Assembly (NCBI RefSeq): GCF_900176365.1
Contig: NZ_FWXY01000002.1
Coordinates: 124,001 to 188,000, forward strand
DNA length: 64,000 nucleotides
DNA from: Desulfocicer vacuolatum DSM 3385
GTDB taxonomy: Bacteria > Desulfobacterota > Desulfobacteria > Desulfobacterales > Desulfobacteraceae
Direction of reading: 5' to 3'
A model generated the notes under the pieces. The model saw only the letters and a program-made list of their open reading frames with translations, made no database searches and was not told where the DNA came from. A program made the position numbers and the translations under genes. Positions 27,126 to 37,028 of the stretch are shown piece after piece. Position 1 is the stretch's first letter; every line of letters begins with the position of its first letter.

Positions 27126-27295
27126 TTATCCAGTGCCCTCGCCTCTTCCACCAGCATGATGGGAATATCATCCCGAATCTCATATTCCAGACGGCACTTA
27201 TCACAGATGAGACCGTTTTTTTCCGCATTAAGGTATATCTCCCCCTTGCACTGGGGGCACGCCAATATATTGAGCAACTCTTCTGAAACCGCCAT
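27122..27295 (-). CDS. Trm112-like small zinc-binding protein
   Basis: A 57-residue protein with CPQC and CDKC pairs that form one zinc site, and the Trm112 tail YEIRDDIPIMLVEEA. Relatives are partners or activators of methyltransferases, but small bacterial members next to lipid A genes have no settled function. The ATG at 27295 has AAGGAGAATAAC upstream; the longer frame does not. It is coupled to the DUF4416 gene. Confidence 0.88.
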   Translation of the reverse strand: MAVSEELLNILACPQCKGEIYLNAEKNGLICDKCRLEYEIRDDIPIMLVEEARALDK

Positions 27296-27320
27296 GTTAT
27301 TCTCCTTGTCTCTTTTCATA

Positions 27321-27361
27321 TAACTGCCACGGGCAGATCTTATTCTGGCCTCGGCCTGCCC
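27321..27361 (+). repeat. Solo head module of the family 3 repeat
   Basis: TAACTGCCACGGGCAG ... GCCTGCCC without the hairpin part, in the short gap between msbA stop and the Trm112-like gene. GGGCAG and CTGCCC can pair. It places a potential stem between two genes of the same presumed transcript. Confidence 0.7.
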
Positions 27362-27367
27362 AAACCA

Positions 27368-29131
27368 TTACCCCAAAACCTCTCCAGGCTGCTGCATGGA
27401 GCGAAGGGTGTGGTATTTTCCCTCCAAAGCCATGAGTTCGTCATGGGTGCCCTGCTCTACAATGCGCCCTTTTTCCAGCACCACAATGCGGTGGGCATGG
27501 TCAACGGTGGACAACCTGTGGGCAATGACAAAGGTGGTGCGCCCTTTAATAAGATTGGCAAGGGCCTGCTGAACCACCTGCTCTGCCTGGGAATCCAGGG
27601 CTGAGGTGGCCTCATCCAGGATAAGAACGGGGGCATCTTTGATTAAGGCCCGGGCAATGCACAATCGCTGTTTTTCCCCCCCGGACAGCCGATTTCCCAA
27701 TTCTCCAATAACCGTGTCATATCCCTTGGGAAATCCCATGATGAAATCATGGGCAAAGGCTTTTCTGGCGGCGGTTTCCACCTCCCGGTCAGAGGCACCA
27801 AGATTGCCATACCGAATATTGCCGGCCACCGTATCATTGAACAGCACCGGTTCCTGGGTCACGATGGAAATATTTTCCCTTAAAGATGCAAAGCTTAAAT
27901 TCTTGACATCCACTCCATTGAGGCGCAGGGAGCCCGAGGAAACATCATAAAACCTGGGAATGAGATTCACAAGGGAGGTTTTGCCGCCACCACTCATTCC
28001 CACCAGGGCCAAAACCTCCCCGGGGTTCACCTGAAGATTGATATCACTGAGCACCGGTGGTTCATGGACATCATAGGCAAATGCCACCCCTTCAAAAGCC
28101 ACCCCCACCGATCTGCCTTCCAGAACCAGGGGGGATTTCTTTTCCTCTATTTCTGACTCCCGGTCAATGATTTCAAAAATCCGGGTCACCGCAGCCATGC
28201 CCTCCTGGACCGTATTGTTAAGGGCTGCAAGCTTTTTCACCGGTGCATAGAGCATCATCACCGCCGTTAAAAAAGAAAAAAAAGTCCCGGTGGTGGAGGC
28301 CCCGGATATCACCCGGGAACCGCCAAACCAAATAATAAAGGCAATGCCGATGCCCCCCAGAAATTCCATGACAGGAGAAGAAAGGGATTTGGCCACCACC
28401 GACTTCATCTCCAGGCGAAACAGGGTTTGGGATTTTTTATGGAACCGCTTTTTTTCATATTCTTCCCGGTTAAAGGTCTTAACGATCTTACTGCCGGCAA
28501 AGGTTTCATGGAGAAACACGTTGAGATCTGCCATGGCCTGTTGACGTCCGGTGCTAAACCGTCGCACCCGTCTGCCAAATATCACCACCGGATAAAATGC
28601 CGCCGGAAGCACAATAAAGGCTCCCATGGCAAGTTTCCAGTCCATGTAAAAAATCACGCACACAAGCCCCACCACAGTGAAAAGATCCCGCAGCAATCCT
28701 GCCACGGCCGTGGACACCATGCCTTTGACAATGTTTACATCATTGGTGATTCTGGACATGAGGGTACCGGTTTTTTCCCGGTGGAAAAAAGCCAGGGGCA
28801 GATCCATGATACGATCATAGAGCATGTTTCTCAGGGTTTTGATGATCTGTTGTCCCACATGGTTCATCCAGTACTGCTGACCATAGGTGGCACTGCCCTT
28901 TAAAAGAAAAATCAAAATGGCGGCACCGGGAAGCAACAAAAGACGGGATTGATCCCGGTTCACAAAAATATCATCCAGCATGGGCTTGACAAGATAGGCA
29001 GACGCAGAGGTGGCACCGGCCACCACCACCATGCACACCATGGCAAGGGCAAGTTTCTGCCAATGGGCCGCAACAAGGCCCAGCAGCACCCGTTCCCGGG
29101 GAGTATGTCTATTTTTATTTGAAGATTTCAT
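27368..29131 (-). CDS. msbA: Lipid A export ABC transporter (permease/ATP-binding)
   Basis: Half-transporter of 587 residues that flips lipid A-core across the inner membrane. Six N-terminal helices are followed by the nucleotide-binding domain with Walker A GMSGGGKTSLV, signature LSGGEKQRL and Walker B VLILDEATSALDS, then the H-loop IAHRLST. The ATG at 29131 begins MKSSNKNRHTPRERVLL; the longer upstream frame runs antisense through waaA and is not credible. It is divergent from waaA with starts about 30 bases apart. Confidence 0.93.
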   Translation of the reverse strand: MKSSNKNRHTPRERVLLGLVAAHWQKLALAMVCMVVVAGATSASAYLVKPMLDDIFVNRDQSRLLLLPGAAILIFLLKGSATYGQQYWMNHVGQQIIKTLRNMLYDRIMDLPLAFFHREKTGTLMSRITNDVNIVKGMVSTAVAGLLRDLFTVVGLVCVIFYMDWKLAMGAFIVLPAAFYPVVIFGRRVRRFSTGRQQAMADLNVFLHETFAGSKIVKTFNREEYEKKRFHKKSQTLFRLEMKSVVAKSLSSPVMEFLGGIGIAFIIWFGGSRVISGASTTGTFFSFLTAVMMLYAPVKKLAALNNTVQEGMAAVTRIFEIIDRESEIEEKKSPLVLEGRSVGVAFEGVAFAYDVHEPPVLSDINLQVNPGEVLALVGMSGGGKTSLVNLIPRFYDVSSGSLRLNGVDVKNLSFASLRENISIVTQEPVLFNDTVAGNIRYGNLGASDREVETAARKAFAHDFIMGFPKGYDTVIGELGNRLSGGEKQRLCIARALIKDAPVLILDEATSALDSQAEQVVQQALANLIKGRTTFVIAHRLSTVDHAHRIVVLEKGRIVEQGTHDELMALEGKYHTLRSMQQPGEVLG

Positions 29132-29163
29132 AAGCCTTGTATTATGGAATGGAATAAGAACTG

Positions 29164-30495
29164 TTGTCAATATTAAAAAAATATGCGACAAGGGGTCCCA
29201 TGGGACATCAGGGGATATTACATGGGGGGCTTGGACTATATGGTCTGGCCTGGAAGCTGGCATTGCCATGGCTGAAAAAAAACAAACGCCTTTGCCGGGG
29301 ATTTCACCGGCGCATTGCCGCTGATCACCTGGCACCGGCAGAGATCTGGATACAGGCGGCATCGGCAGGGGAAGCTTATCTGGCCTGCGCCCTGGTACAG
29401 GCCATGGTGCCCCGGCAACCATTAACCGTGCTTGTAACCACCACCACCACCCAGGGCATGGACATCCTTAAAAAAGGCATGGCCGCCCCGGACATTGATC
29501 CCCATGTCCGGGTGAATCTCTCCCTTTTTCCCTTTGACACGCCTTCCCTCATGGATGCAGCAGTGTCAAGGGTGAATCCCGGCACCATGGTCCTTTTGGA
29601 GACAGAATTGTGGCCGGGCCTCCTTCATGCCCTGAAAAAACGACATATCCCCATTCTCATGATCAATGCCAGGCTTTCAAATAAAAGCGTTTCCCGGTAT
29701 GAAAAAACGTCATGGCTGTGGAAACAACTGGCACCGGATACCATCCTGGCCATCTCCCCGGAAGATGCCCAAAGATTCCAACGGATATTTCCCCACACCG
29801 CCATTTCCACCATGCCAAACATAAAATTTGACATGGTGATACCCCAAAAAAGAGCAACCTCCCCCACACCTGTCCCCCTGGCCGGAAATCCTTTTCCCCC
29901 GAACACACCGGTGACACTATTGGCCTCCGTCCGCATGGAAGAGGAAAACCAGGTGGCAAAAATACTTGATGCCATCCTTTGCCAATATCCCAACCAGGTG
30001 GTGGGATTAATTCCCCGGCACATGCACCGCATCCCTTTTTGGCAGGATATGCTCACCCATCTTGAACGTCCCTGGCAGCTTCGCTCCACCATCAACGACC
30101 CGGTGCTGCCCGGCACCACCATTTTGTGGGACACCTTTGGTGAACTCAAAGCCGCTTATGGCCATGCCACCGTGGCCTTTGTGGGGGGCAGTCTGCACCC
30201 ATTAGGGGGACAAAACTTCATGGAACCTGTCATGTGCGGTGCCCCCGCTGTGACCGGTCCGCACCTTGACAATTTTAACTGGGTGGGACAGGGGCTTTTC
30301 ACCGCCGGTGTGGTGAATCGGGCCCAAAACAGCGCCCAGGTAGTACACCACCTGGTCCGGATACTTAACCATCCCCCCCAGAGACAACAGACCGCAACCA
30401 CCGGCCTTGGCTATTTACGCCGCTACCAGGGTGGCACCGCCATGGCCGTTGATACCATTATCAAAACCCTCAATGCAGTGAAAAATCATGAATAA
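29164..30495 (+). CDS. waaA: 3-deoxy-D-manno-octulosonic acid (Kdo) transferase
   Basis: Adds Kdo to the lipid A precursor at the inner membrane. GT30-family features: the N-terminal anchor LGLYGLAWKLALPWL, WIQAASAGEAYLA, ETELWPGLL near 140, NARLSNKSVSRY, and the donor-site FVGGSLHPLGGQNFMEPV near 340. The longest frame begins with TTG at 29164; an ATG at 29200 with AAGGGG before it is an equally reasonable start. It overlaps rlmL by eight bases. Confidence 0.93.
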   Translation: MSILKKYATRGPMGHQGILHGGLGLYGLAWKLALPWLKKNKRLCRGFHRRIAADHLAPAEIWIQAASAGEAYLACALVQAMVPRQPLTVLVTTTTTQGMDILKKGMAAPDIDPHVRVNLSLFPFDTPSLMDAAVSRVNPGTMVLLETELWPGLLHALKKRHIPILMINARLSNKSVSRYEKTSWLWKQLAPDTILAISPEDAQRFQRIFPHTAISTMPNIKFDMVIPQKRATSPTPVPLAGNPFPPNTPVTLLASVRMEEENQVAKILDAILCQYPNQVVGLIPRHMHRIPFWQDMLTHLERPWQLRSTINDPVLPGTTILWDTFGELKAAYGHATVAFVGGSLHPLGGQNFMEPVMCGAPAVTGPHLDNFNWVGQGLFTAGVVNRAQNSAQVVHHLVRILNHPPQRQQTATTGLGYLRRYQGGTAMAVDTIIKTLNAVKNHE

Positions 30496-31702
30496 AACAG
30501 ACTCAGCACCCCGGAAAAAAATCATCCGAAAACGGGCCGGCGAACATAAACGCTACGCCTCGGGATTTCTCTATCAGCAAAATGCCAGGTACTTTGCCCA
30601 GATTTCAGAAGGACTCATTGACCTTGGCGCAAAGGAACTCACCGCCCTTGGCGCAAAGGACATTGAAGCCGACCAGCGGGGCATCCATTTCACAGCGGAA
30701 AAATCGGCTTTTTACCGCATCAACTACTGTTCCCGCCTGGCATCCAGGATACTGGCACCCCTTGTCACCTTTTCCTGTGAAGACGATGAGACATTGTACC
30801 GTCAGGTCAAACGCCTCCGGTGGGAACAGCTCATGTCCCGGAAACAGACCTTTGCCGTGTCTGCCAATGTGTCAGACAGCGCCATGGATCACTCCCAGTT
30901 TGCAGCCCTGCGACTGAAAGACGGGGTGGCAGATTATTTCCGGGAACGAAGCGGTAAACGCCCCAATGTGGACCCCCGGGAACCGGATCTGCTCATCAAT
31001 CTGCATATCCGCCACAACCGGGCAACGGTGAGCATTGATGCATCAGGGGGATCGCTGCATAAACGGGGTTACAGAGAAGAAAGCGTCACCGCCCCCATGC
31101 AGGAAACCGTGGCCGCCGCCATTATTAAAATGTCCCAGTGGGACGGGACCCGGCCCATTTACGATCCCATGTGCGGCTCCGGCACCCTTTTGTGTGAAGC
31201 CCTCATGGCCCAATGCAACATTCCTGCCGGTATTTTCAGGGAACGGTTCGGTTTTCAGCAGCTGCCTGATTTCAATCCGGAACTGTGGCGCCAGGTGAAA
31301 AAAGCAGCAGATGATACCATCGTGGATATCCCTCCGGGACTCATCCGGGGCAGTGATATTTCCGAAGTTTCTGTGGATGCGGCCCGCACCAATCTCATGG
31401 GTATGCACCACGGCAACCGGGTCACTGTGGAACAAATGGATTTCAATGATCTTGCCCCCATTGAAAACAGCATTATTGTGGCCAACCCGCCCTATGGTAT
31501 TCGTCTGGGTAAGGATCAGGACCTGGAACTTTTCCACCGCCAACTGGGGGATTTTCTAAAACAAAAATGCACCGGTTCCACAGCCTATATCTATTTTGGA
31601 GATCCCGATTATATACAGTTCATGGGACTCAAGGCATCCTTTCGCAAACCCATCCGGGCAGGCGGGCTTGATGGACGCCTGGCCAGATATGAACTCTATT
31701 AA
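30488..31702 (+). CDS. rlmL: THUMP-domain 23S rRNA guanine-N2 methyltransferase (RlmL N-terminal type)
   Basis: SAM-dependent enzyme expected to modify a 23S rRNA guanine. An N-terminal THUMP region (about 60-175) precedes the methyltransferase domain with YDPMCGSGTLLCEALM as the SAM loop and VANPPYGIRLG as the catalytic NPPY motif. At 404 residues it matches the single-domain RlmL/YcbY N-terminal half rather than the fused E. coli enzyme. Overlap with waaA indicates coupling. Confidence 0.88.
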   Translation: MNKTDSAPRKKIIRKRAGEHKRYASGFLYQQNARYFAQISEGLIDLGAKELTALGAKDIEADQRGIHFTAEKSAFYRINYCSRLASRILAPLVTFSCEDDETLYRQVKRLRWEQLMSRKQTFAVSANVSDSAMDHSQFAALRLKDGVADYFRERSGKRPNVDPREPDLLINLHIRHNRATVSIDASGGSLHKRGYREESVTAPMQETVAAAIIKMSQWDGTRPIYDPMCGSGTLLCEALMAQCNIPAGIFRERFGFQQLPDFNPELWRQVKKAADDTIVDIPPGLIRGSDISEVSVDAARTNLMGMHHGNRVTVEQMDFNDLAPIENSIIVANPPYGIRLGKDQDLELFHRQLGDFLKQKCTGSTAYIYFGDPDYIQFMGLKASFRKPIRAGGLDGRLARYELY

Positions 31703-31767
31703 TCCGGCATAGCCAAGCACCCCCGACGGACCATGGGGCCGACCCGGAACATTGGGAACTAAAAAAG

Positions 31768-31788
31768 GGGGAGAGATAAAATCTCCCC
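31768..31788 (-). terminator. Terminator downstream of the adenylate cyclase gene
   Basis: GGGGAGA and TCTCCCC pair around GATAAAA. Read leftward it is followed by six T residues, matching a rho-independent terminator directly after the cyclase stop codon. It may also slow rlmL transcription from the other side. Confidence 0.8.
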
Positions 31789-31790
31789 TG

Positions 31791-34049
31791 CTATTTATCG
31801 TTTCTGTCACCACACTTTTTTACAGCAAGTCGCTCATGCCCTTTGATGTAAGCGTGGCAGGCAGCATCGTCCAGCCCTGTGGCCAGCACGCCATGAAAAC
31901 AGCCCAGGGCCGGAGCCCGGTCATTGCCGGAATAAAGGGCCACGCCCTTTTCAAAAAGTGTCCGGGTGCGTTGCTTTAATTTCCGGATGGGCTCAGGATC
32001 AGCATCAAATCGTTCATAAAGAGACACCGGCGCTCTTTTCCCCTTGAGCTTGACATGGCCAAGATGTCTGATATTTGATTTTTCATCTTTGCCCACATGG
32101 GCTGCCACAGCCTCACTGACAATAAGGGACACCCCAAACAACCGGGTCATCTGTTCAATGCGCTGGGACAAATTCACCGCATCGGAGATCACTGTGCTCT
32201 CCATGCGCTGTTCTTCACCAATGGTGCCCAGCATGAGCATGCCCGTGTGAACCCCCACCCCCACCTGAACCGGAAAACCGCCACTCATGCCCCCCCTCCG
32301 GTTATAGTGATCCAGCACCCGCAATACACCAATGGCAGCATCCACACCATCCCGGGGTCCCCCGGGAAAAAGAGCCATGATGCCATCCCCCATATATTTA
32401 TCAATGAACCCGTGGTGTTCCCGGACCACCGGGCTGATGCACTTTAAAAGCGTATTTAAAAATTGAAAATTCTCCCGGGGCGTCATCTGTTCAGACAGGG
32501 CTGTAAAGCCTTTGACATCACAAAAAACAATGGTCATTTCCCGTTGTACGCAATCTCCAAGCTTCACATCAATGATATTGTCATGCCCCATGATCTCCAG
32601 TCCTTTCCGGGGAACAAAACGGGTAAGCGCCTTGTTGGTACGCTCAATGTGATCAAGTAGCATGGCATTGGAAAAGGCCACATTAATACCGGTCATCATT
32701 TTTTCCAGAAAGGTGATTTCAGCCCGGTTGTAAAATCCCCGGCACCGGGGGCCCAGATTGATCACTCCGATGATCTTCTCTTCATAAATAATGGGGATGG
32801 TGATGATGCAGTGAAATTTTTTAAAATAATGCATCCCGGTTTTCCGGTGGGGTTCATATTCCTTTTTCTGGGCCACCTGTTCCTTTTCAATGACCATGTC
32901 AAATCCCGGAATTTTTCCCAGTTGATCTTTTTTTACATCAATAATTTCAGGTCCCCCATATTTATGACCCAGCGCCAGGGAAAAACGGATATTACCGGAT
33001 TGACGCAAAAAAATAGAAATATTCTCCGGCTGCAGGACATCATCAAGGGTCCTTCGGATCAGTTGGGCCAGCTGCCCCAGGGTTTTAAGCTGGAGAATGT
33101 TCCCATGGAATTGATCCACAATGGCGGCATATCTGTAAGATTTACGCTGGAGCCGCCTGCTGATGCGGGGTTGAATCAATAGCATGTAAATCAATCCCCC
33201 CATAAAGCACACCAGAAGCAGCAAGGTGGCTCCTGCAAGGTTGTATCGATGGGGATGGGTCAAAATATCTGTCATGGCAACGCCGATGAGTGCGGTGACA
33301 ACCACAAGGGATGTGGCCCACAGGGCAAACTTGGCCATGAGCTGATCAATGTCCATGGCCCGGAGGGAAACAATGTTAATGGCCATGGTGGTGACATAAA
33401 GGGGGGCCATGAAAAGGGGCCCCACCTGGTAATACCGGGTGATCCCCATGAGGGGCAGCACAATACAAGACACTGTGGCCACCACCCCGCCCCCGGCCAT
33501 GGCAAGGGCTGTATAAAGCACCTGTTTCCTGGCAATCCCCCCTGTGGCAACGCGATATTGCCGTACAAACACGGCACAGGCAAAAAGTATATAAGAAACC
33601 ACCAGGGGGGCATATAAAGGCGTATAAAGAATGCCGATGTCCCGGACCATCACCCGGTGATCCCCCAGGGTCCGGATCACCATGTTTTTCACAAACAGAT
33701 CGGTGAACACCACAGGCAGGGCCAGCAGCAGCACCGGGCCGCAGATCACCACCAGGGCAACAAGAAGCCGCCTGATCAAAACCATTGGAAAAATCATTGA
33801 AAAATAGAGATGAATGGCCACCTGGAACAAGGTGAACATCACAGCCAGACGGTTCAATAATGTGGTGACTTCCGGCGTATCTTCAAAAAAATAACCCACA
33901 AAAATGGATAAGATGAACAGGGCCGCACACACACCGATGATGAGAAAAACGCGATTTTGCAACCTGCCGGGATTGTGAATATAAACAAAAACAGCCAGCA
34001 TGGCCATGATAAAGGGGAAAATCACGTTAACGATGTAAGGATTATTCAC
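31791..34049 (-). CDS. Membrane class III adenylate cyclase (7TM-like, GAF, cyclase)
   Basis: Predicted cAMP-forming sensor enzyme of 752 residues. N-terminal third: eight or so hydrophobic segments (1-315). Middle: a GAF-like domain (about 335-480; IITIPIIYEEKIIGVINLG). C-terminal: class III catalytic domain (about 510-690) with metal aspartates in FCDVKGFT and KYMGDGIM, the adenine-selecting lysine in DKYMGDG and aspartate in ISDAVNLSQR, which also contains the transition-state Asn and Arg. A short TPR-like tail follows. Adenylate rather than guanylate specificity is inferred from these K and D residues. It acts at the inner membrane; its input signal is unknown. Confidence 0.87.
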   Translation of the reverse strand: MNNPYIVNVIFPFIMAMLAVFVYIHNPGRLQNRVFLIIGVCAALFILSIFVGYFFEDTPEVTTLLNRLAVMFTLFQVAIHLYFSMIFPMVLIRRLLVALVVICGPVLLLALPVVFTDLFVKNMVIRTLGDHRVMVRDIGILYTPLYAPLVVSYILFACAVFVRQYRVATGGIARKQVLYTALAMAGGGVVATVSCIVLPLMGITRYYQVGPLFMAPLYVTTMAINIVSLRAMDIDQLMAKFALWATSLVVVTALIGVAMTDILTHPHRYNLAGATLLLLVCFMGGLIYMLLIQPRISRRLQRKSYRYAAIVDQFHGNILQLKTLGQLAQLIRRTLDDVLQPENISIFLRQSGNIRFSLALGHKYGGPEIIDVKKDQLGKIPGFDMVIEKEQVAQKKEYEPHRKTGMHYFKKFHCIITIPIIYEEKIIGVINLGPRCRGFYNRAEITFLEKMMTGINVAFSNAMLLDHIERTNKALTRFVPRKGLEIMGHDNIIDVKLGDCVQREMTIVFCDVKGFTALSEQMTPRENFQFLNTLLKCISPVVREHHGFIDKYMGDGIMALFPGGPRDGVDAAIGVLRVLDHYNRRGGMSGGFPVQVGVGVHTGMLMLGTIGEEQRMESTVISDAVNLSQRIEQMTRLFGVSLIVSEAVAAHVGKDEKSNIRHLGHVKLKGKRAPVSLYERFDADPEPIRKLKQRTRTLFEKGVALYSGNDRAPALGCFHGVLATGLDDAACHAYIKGHERLAVKKCGDRNDK

Positions 34050-34099
34050 ACCATGGCCTCCTTGGAGATAGATTTTGGGATATGGGATCAGGGTGAAAT

Positions 34100-35614
34100 T
34101 TACTGATCCACCCAGTTCAAGGTGCGCTCCACCGCCTTTTTCCAGGCAGCGCAGGCACGATCTCTATCTTTTCGGGCCATGTCCGGGCTCCAGGCACCAT
34201 GGATCTCCCAGTTGGCCTTGAGGTCACTCATATCTGACCAGTATCCCACGGCAAGCCCTGCGGCATAGGCGGCCCCCAATGCCGTGGTTTCAGCCACCCG
34301 GGGCCGAATCACCGGCACATTTAAAATATCAGATTGAAACTGCATCAACAGATCATTTTCAATCATCCCCCCATCCACCTTGAGCCGGGTGAGGGCCACT
34401 CCTGAATCAAGGTTCATGGCCGCCACAATATCCCCGGTCTGGTATGCCGTGGCCTCCAGCACGGCCCTTGCCACATGGTGCTTATTGGCATATGCCGTGA
34501 GTCCGGCAACCACCCCCCGGGCATCGGAGCGCCAATAGGGGGCGAACAGCCCGGAAAATGCCGGAACAAAATAGACCCCGCCATTGTCCGGCACGGCTGC
34601 GGCCAGGGCTTCAATGTCCCCGGCCTCTTTGATTAGCCCCAGGTTGTCCCGGACCCACTGGACCAGGGACCCGGCATTGGCAATGGAGCCTTCCAGGGCA
34701 TACACCGGTTTTTCATCCCCCACCTGATACGCCAGGGTGGTTAAAAGCCCATGGGTGGACATGGTGGGGGTGGTGCCGGTGTTTAAAAGCAGAAAACAAC
34801 CGGTGCCATAGGTGTTTTTGGCCTCTCCGGGTTCAAAGCAGGCCTGGCCGAACAAAGCTGCCTGCTGATCCCCCAGATCACCACACACCGGCACCTTTGC
34901 CCCCAGTGGGCCATCTATTAAGGTGTGGCCCCAGGCGTTACTGTCCGATGAGGGCACAATGCGGGGAAGACCGGATGGTGGAATTTGAAGAATTCCAAGG
35001 ATTTCATCATCCCAGGCAAGGGTGTTGATGTCCATGAGCAGGGTGCGGCTGGCATTGGTGACGTCGGTGACATGGGCACCCCCCCGGGGGCCGCCGGTGA
35101 GATTCCAGATCACCCAGGTATCCATGGTGCCAAAGAGGGCATCCCCTTTTAAGGCAGCAGCCTTTGCCTGGGGGACATTCTCCAGAATCCATTGGATCTT
35201 AGGACCTGAAAAATAGGTGGCAACGGGCAGGCCGGTTTTTGCTCTAAAACGATCCTGCCCCCCCTGGGCAATGAGTTTCCGGCACATGGCATCGGTGCGG
35301 GTGCATTGCCACACCACAGCATTGTAAAATGGACGGCCGGTGTGACGATCCCATACCACCACAGTTTCCCGCTGGTTGGTCACCCCGATGGCAGCAAGAT
35401 CTGCACCGAAAATACCTGAACCGGCAAGGGCCCCGGCAATGACTTCCCGGGTGTTGTGCCACACCTCCATGGGGTCATGGGCCACCCATCCCGGTCGCTC
35501 ATAAATCTGCTTATGTTCCTTTTGAGCCACACCTGCAATATTGCCTTTGCGATCAAATATAATAAAACGGGTACTGGTGGTACCCTGGTCCACGGCACCT
35601 ACGTATTTTGACAT
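34100..35614 (-). CDS. glpK: Glycerol kinase
   Basis: FGGY-family kinase making sn-glycerol 3-phosphate. N-terminal [17 protein letters not shown] is the phosphate-1 motif; [26 protein letters not shown] and the FGGY signature region [20 protein letters not shown] are all present. Length 504 residues is standard. No facilitator or dehydrogenase gene is adjacent. It is divergent from kdsB across a 319-base gap. Confidence 0.96.
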   Translation of the reverse strand: MSKYVGAVDQGTTSTRFIIFDRKGNIAGVAQKEHKQIYERPGWVAHDPMEVWHNTREVIAGALAGSGIFGADLAAIGVTNQRETVVVWDRHTGRPFYNAVVWQCTRTDAMCRKLIAQGGQDRFRAKTGLPVATYFSGPKIQWILENVPQAKAAALKGDALFGTMDTWVIWNLTGGPRGGAHVTDVTNASRTLLMDINTLAWDDEILGILQIPPSGLPRIVPSSDSNAWGHTLIDGPLGAKVPVCGDLGDQQAALFGQACFEPGEAKNTYGTGCFLLLNTGTTPTMSTHGLLTTLAYQVGDEKPVYALEGSIANAGSLVQWVRDNLGLIKEAGDIEALAAAVPDNGGVYFVPAFSGLFAPYWRSDARGVVAGLTAYANKHHVARAVLEATAYQTGDIVAAMNLDSGVALTRLKVDGGMIENDLLMQFQSDILNVPVIRPRVAETTALGAAYAAGLAVGYWSDMSDLKANWEIHGAWSPDMARKDRDRACAAWKKAVERTLNWVDQ

Positions 35615-35933
35615 CTGCCCTCCCTTGTTTACAGATTACACCCATTTGCGGTAGCATCAACCCGGTTTTTTTTCAAGGGAAAAAAGAACTCACCCTGTTT
35701 TCCTTTCCTTTTTTCATTATTTTTTTCATTATATACCCCTATTGTTTAAGGGAATTCCCCCATAAAGCCCTCAAAAATTTTACACCCATTCTGCGCCCAC
35801 GCACATAGCAACATATATTCCATTTTCAACCAAACTCAAAAAAAGCAATCAGATAAATATTGCGCTGCAAAGGCCCCTATGATAAAACCCTTTAACTCTT
35901 AAAATTAATCCATAAAATATAAGGCATATACTC
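35615..35933. other. Divergent gap between glpK and kdsB
   Basis: A/T-rich, with runs of T near 35665-35730 and a short palindrome GGGAATTCCC at 35750-35759. It should hold promoters for both genes, but no hexamer pair is convincing. No gene or repeat-family copy was seen. Confidence 0.4.
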
Positions 35934-36680
35934 ATGACCCTTGCGGTGATACCTTCACGATACGGTTCCAAGCGTTTCAATGGAAAACCACTGGTTTTGG
36001 TGGCGGGAAAACCCATGATCCAGCGGGTGTATGAACAGGCTGCAAAGGCCGGTTCCATTGACCGGGTGGTGGTGGCAACGGATGACCAAAGAATTTATGA
36101 CACAGTTCTTGCCTTTGGCGGGGAAGCTGTGATGACTCCATCTGATCTCAAGTCCGGTACAGACCGGGTGTGGGAGGCCTGCCAGCAATTTCCCATTGAT
36201 GACAATGAGGTGGTGATCAACATCCAGGGGGATCAGCCGGTGTTTTCCCCGGAATGCCTGGATCAACTCACCACCCCCTTTGACACCGATCCGGGCCTTA
36301 ACATGTCCACCCTGGCCCTTGAAATCACCGATCCCCGGGATCTTACTGACCCTTCGGCCGTCAAGGTCACCCTGGACAGAAACGGCTTTGCCCTGTACTT
36401 TTCCCGTTCACAGATTCCTTTTCCAAGGGACGGACAATGCCGGATTCCCACCTATCGGCACCTGGGGTTTTATGCCTACCGAAAATCATTTTTACAAAAA
36501 TTTACCGCACTTGGGGAGAGTCTTCTTGAAAACACAGAAAAACTCGAACAGCTCCGGGTCCTGGAGTATGGCCATGCCATCAAGGTGGTGATCACGGCCC
36601 ACGATTCTCCCAGTGTGGATCTGCCCGGGGATATTGAGCGGGTTGAAGCTTTTTTACCCTCCCCGGCAGATACGTTCTGA
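35934..36680 (+). CDS. kdsB: 3-deoxy-manno-octulosonate cytidylyltransferase
   Basis: Activates Kdo as CMP-Kdo, the donor for WaaA encoded about 5 kb upstream. Nucleotide-binding opening VIPSRYGSKRFNGKPL, then ATDDQRIYD, SGTDRVWEA, INIQGDQP, YFSRSQIPFPRD and HLGFYAYRKSFL. Length 248 residues is typical. Weak ribosome site before ATG 35934. It begins the rightward core-LPS gene series. Confidence 0.96.
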   Translation: MTLAVIPSRYGSKRFNGKPLVLVAGKPMIQRVYEQAAKAGSIDRVVVATDDQRIYDTVLAFGGEAVMTPSDLKSGTDRVWEACQQFPIDDNEVVINIQGDQPVFSPECLDQLTTPFDTDPGLNMSTLALEITDPRDLTDPSAVKVTLDRNGFALYFSRSQIPFPRDGQCRIPTYRHLGFYAYRKSFLQKFTALGESLLENTEKLEQLRVLEYGHAIKVVITAHDSPSVDLPGDIERVEAFLPSPADTF

Positions 36681-36755
36681 GGACCACATGATGGAAGCCA
36701 ATACCCAACACCCCCTGTGCTAATAAATACCCAGGAGTTTTTTTGCCGGTTCTGT

Positions 36756-37016
36756 ATAACCGCCACGGGCGGACGGTATTCTGATCCGGCTCTGCCCACA
36801 ACAAAGCTTGAAATACACCCCTGGTTTGCGGAGTATCTCATATAAACGGGCATGTCCTGTGGAACACAACAAATATATAAAATGGTATTATACCGCCGTC
36901 CCCCAACGGGCAATGGGCCCGGACCGGAACTGTAGACAGCTCAATTGTCCGGTTCCTATTGCCCGTTGGGGGGCGGCTCTGCTGAGGTTGCCTTGGAGGC
37001 TGCCTTTTCATATAAA
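36756..37016 (+). repeat. Composite long-hairpin repeat, family 3, copy 4
   Basis: Head module, GCGGAGTATCTCATATAAACGG block, ACACAACAAATATA block, GGTATTATACC, hairpin at 36895-36977 and the full tail ending TTTTCATATAA. In this copy both arms carry the paired change CAACGGG/CCCGTTG relative to the consensus CGACGGG/CCCGTCG. The tail also supplies the A-rich start of the ribosome site of the next gene. Confidence 0.9.
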
Positions 37017-37028
37017 AGGATTATTTTC

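Noticed and set aside
36945-37028. N-terminal extension of the unknown gene into the repeat
   Set aside because: Those codons lie in the family 3 hairpin and tail, which occur elsewhere in non-coding contexts; a ribosome site supports the ATG at 37029.
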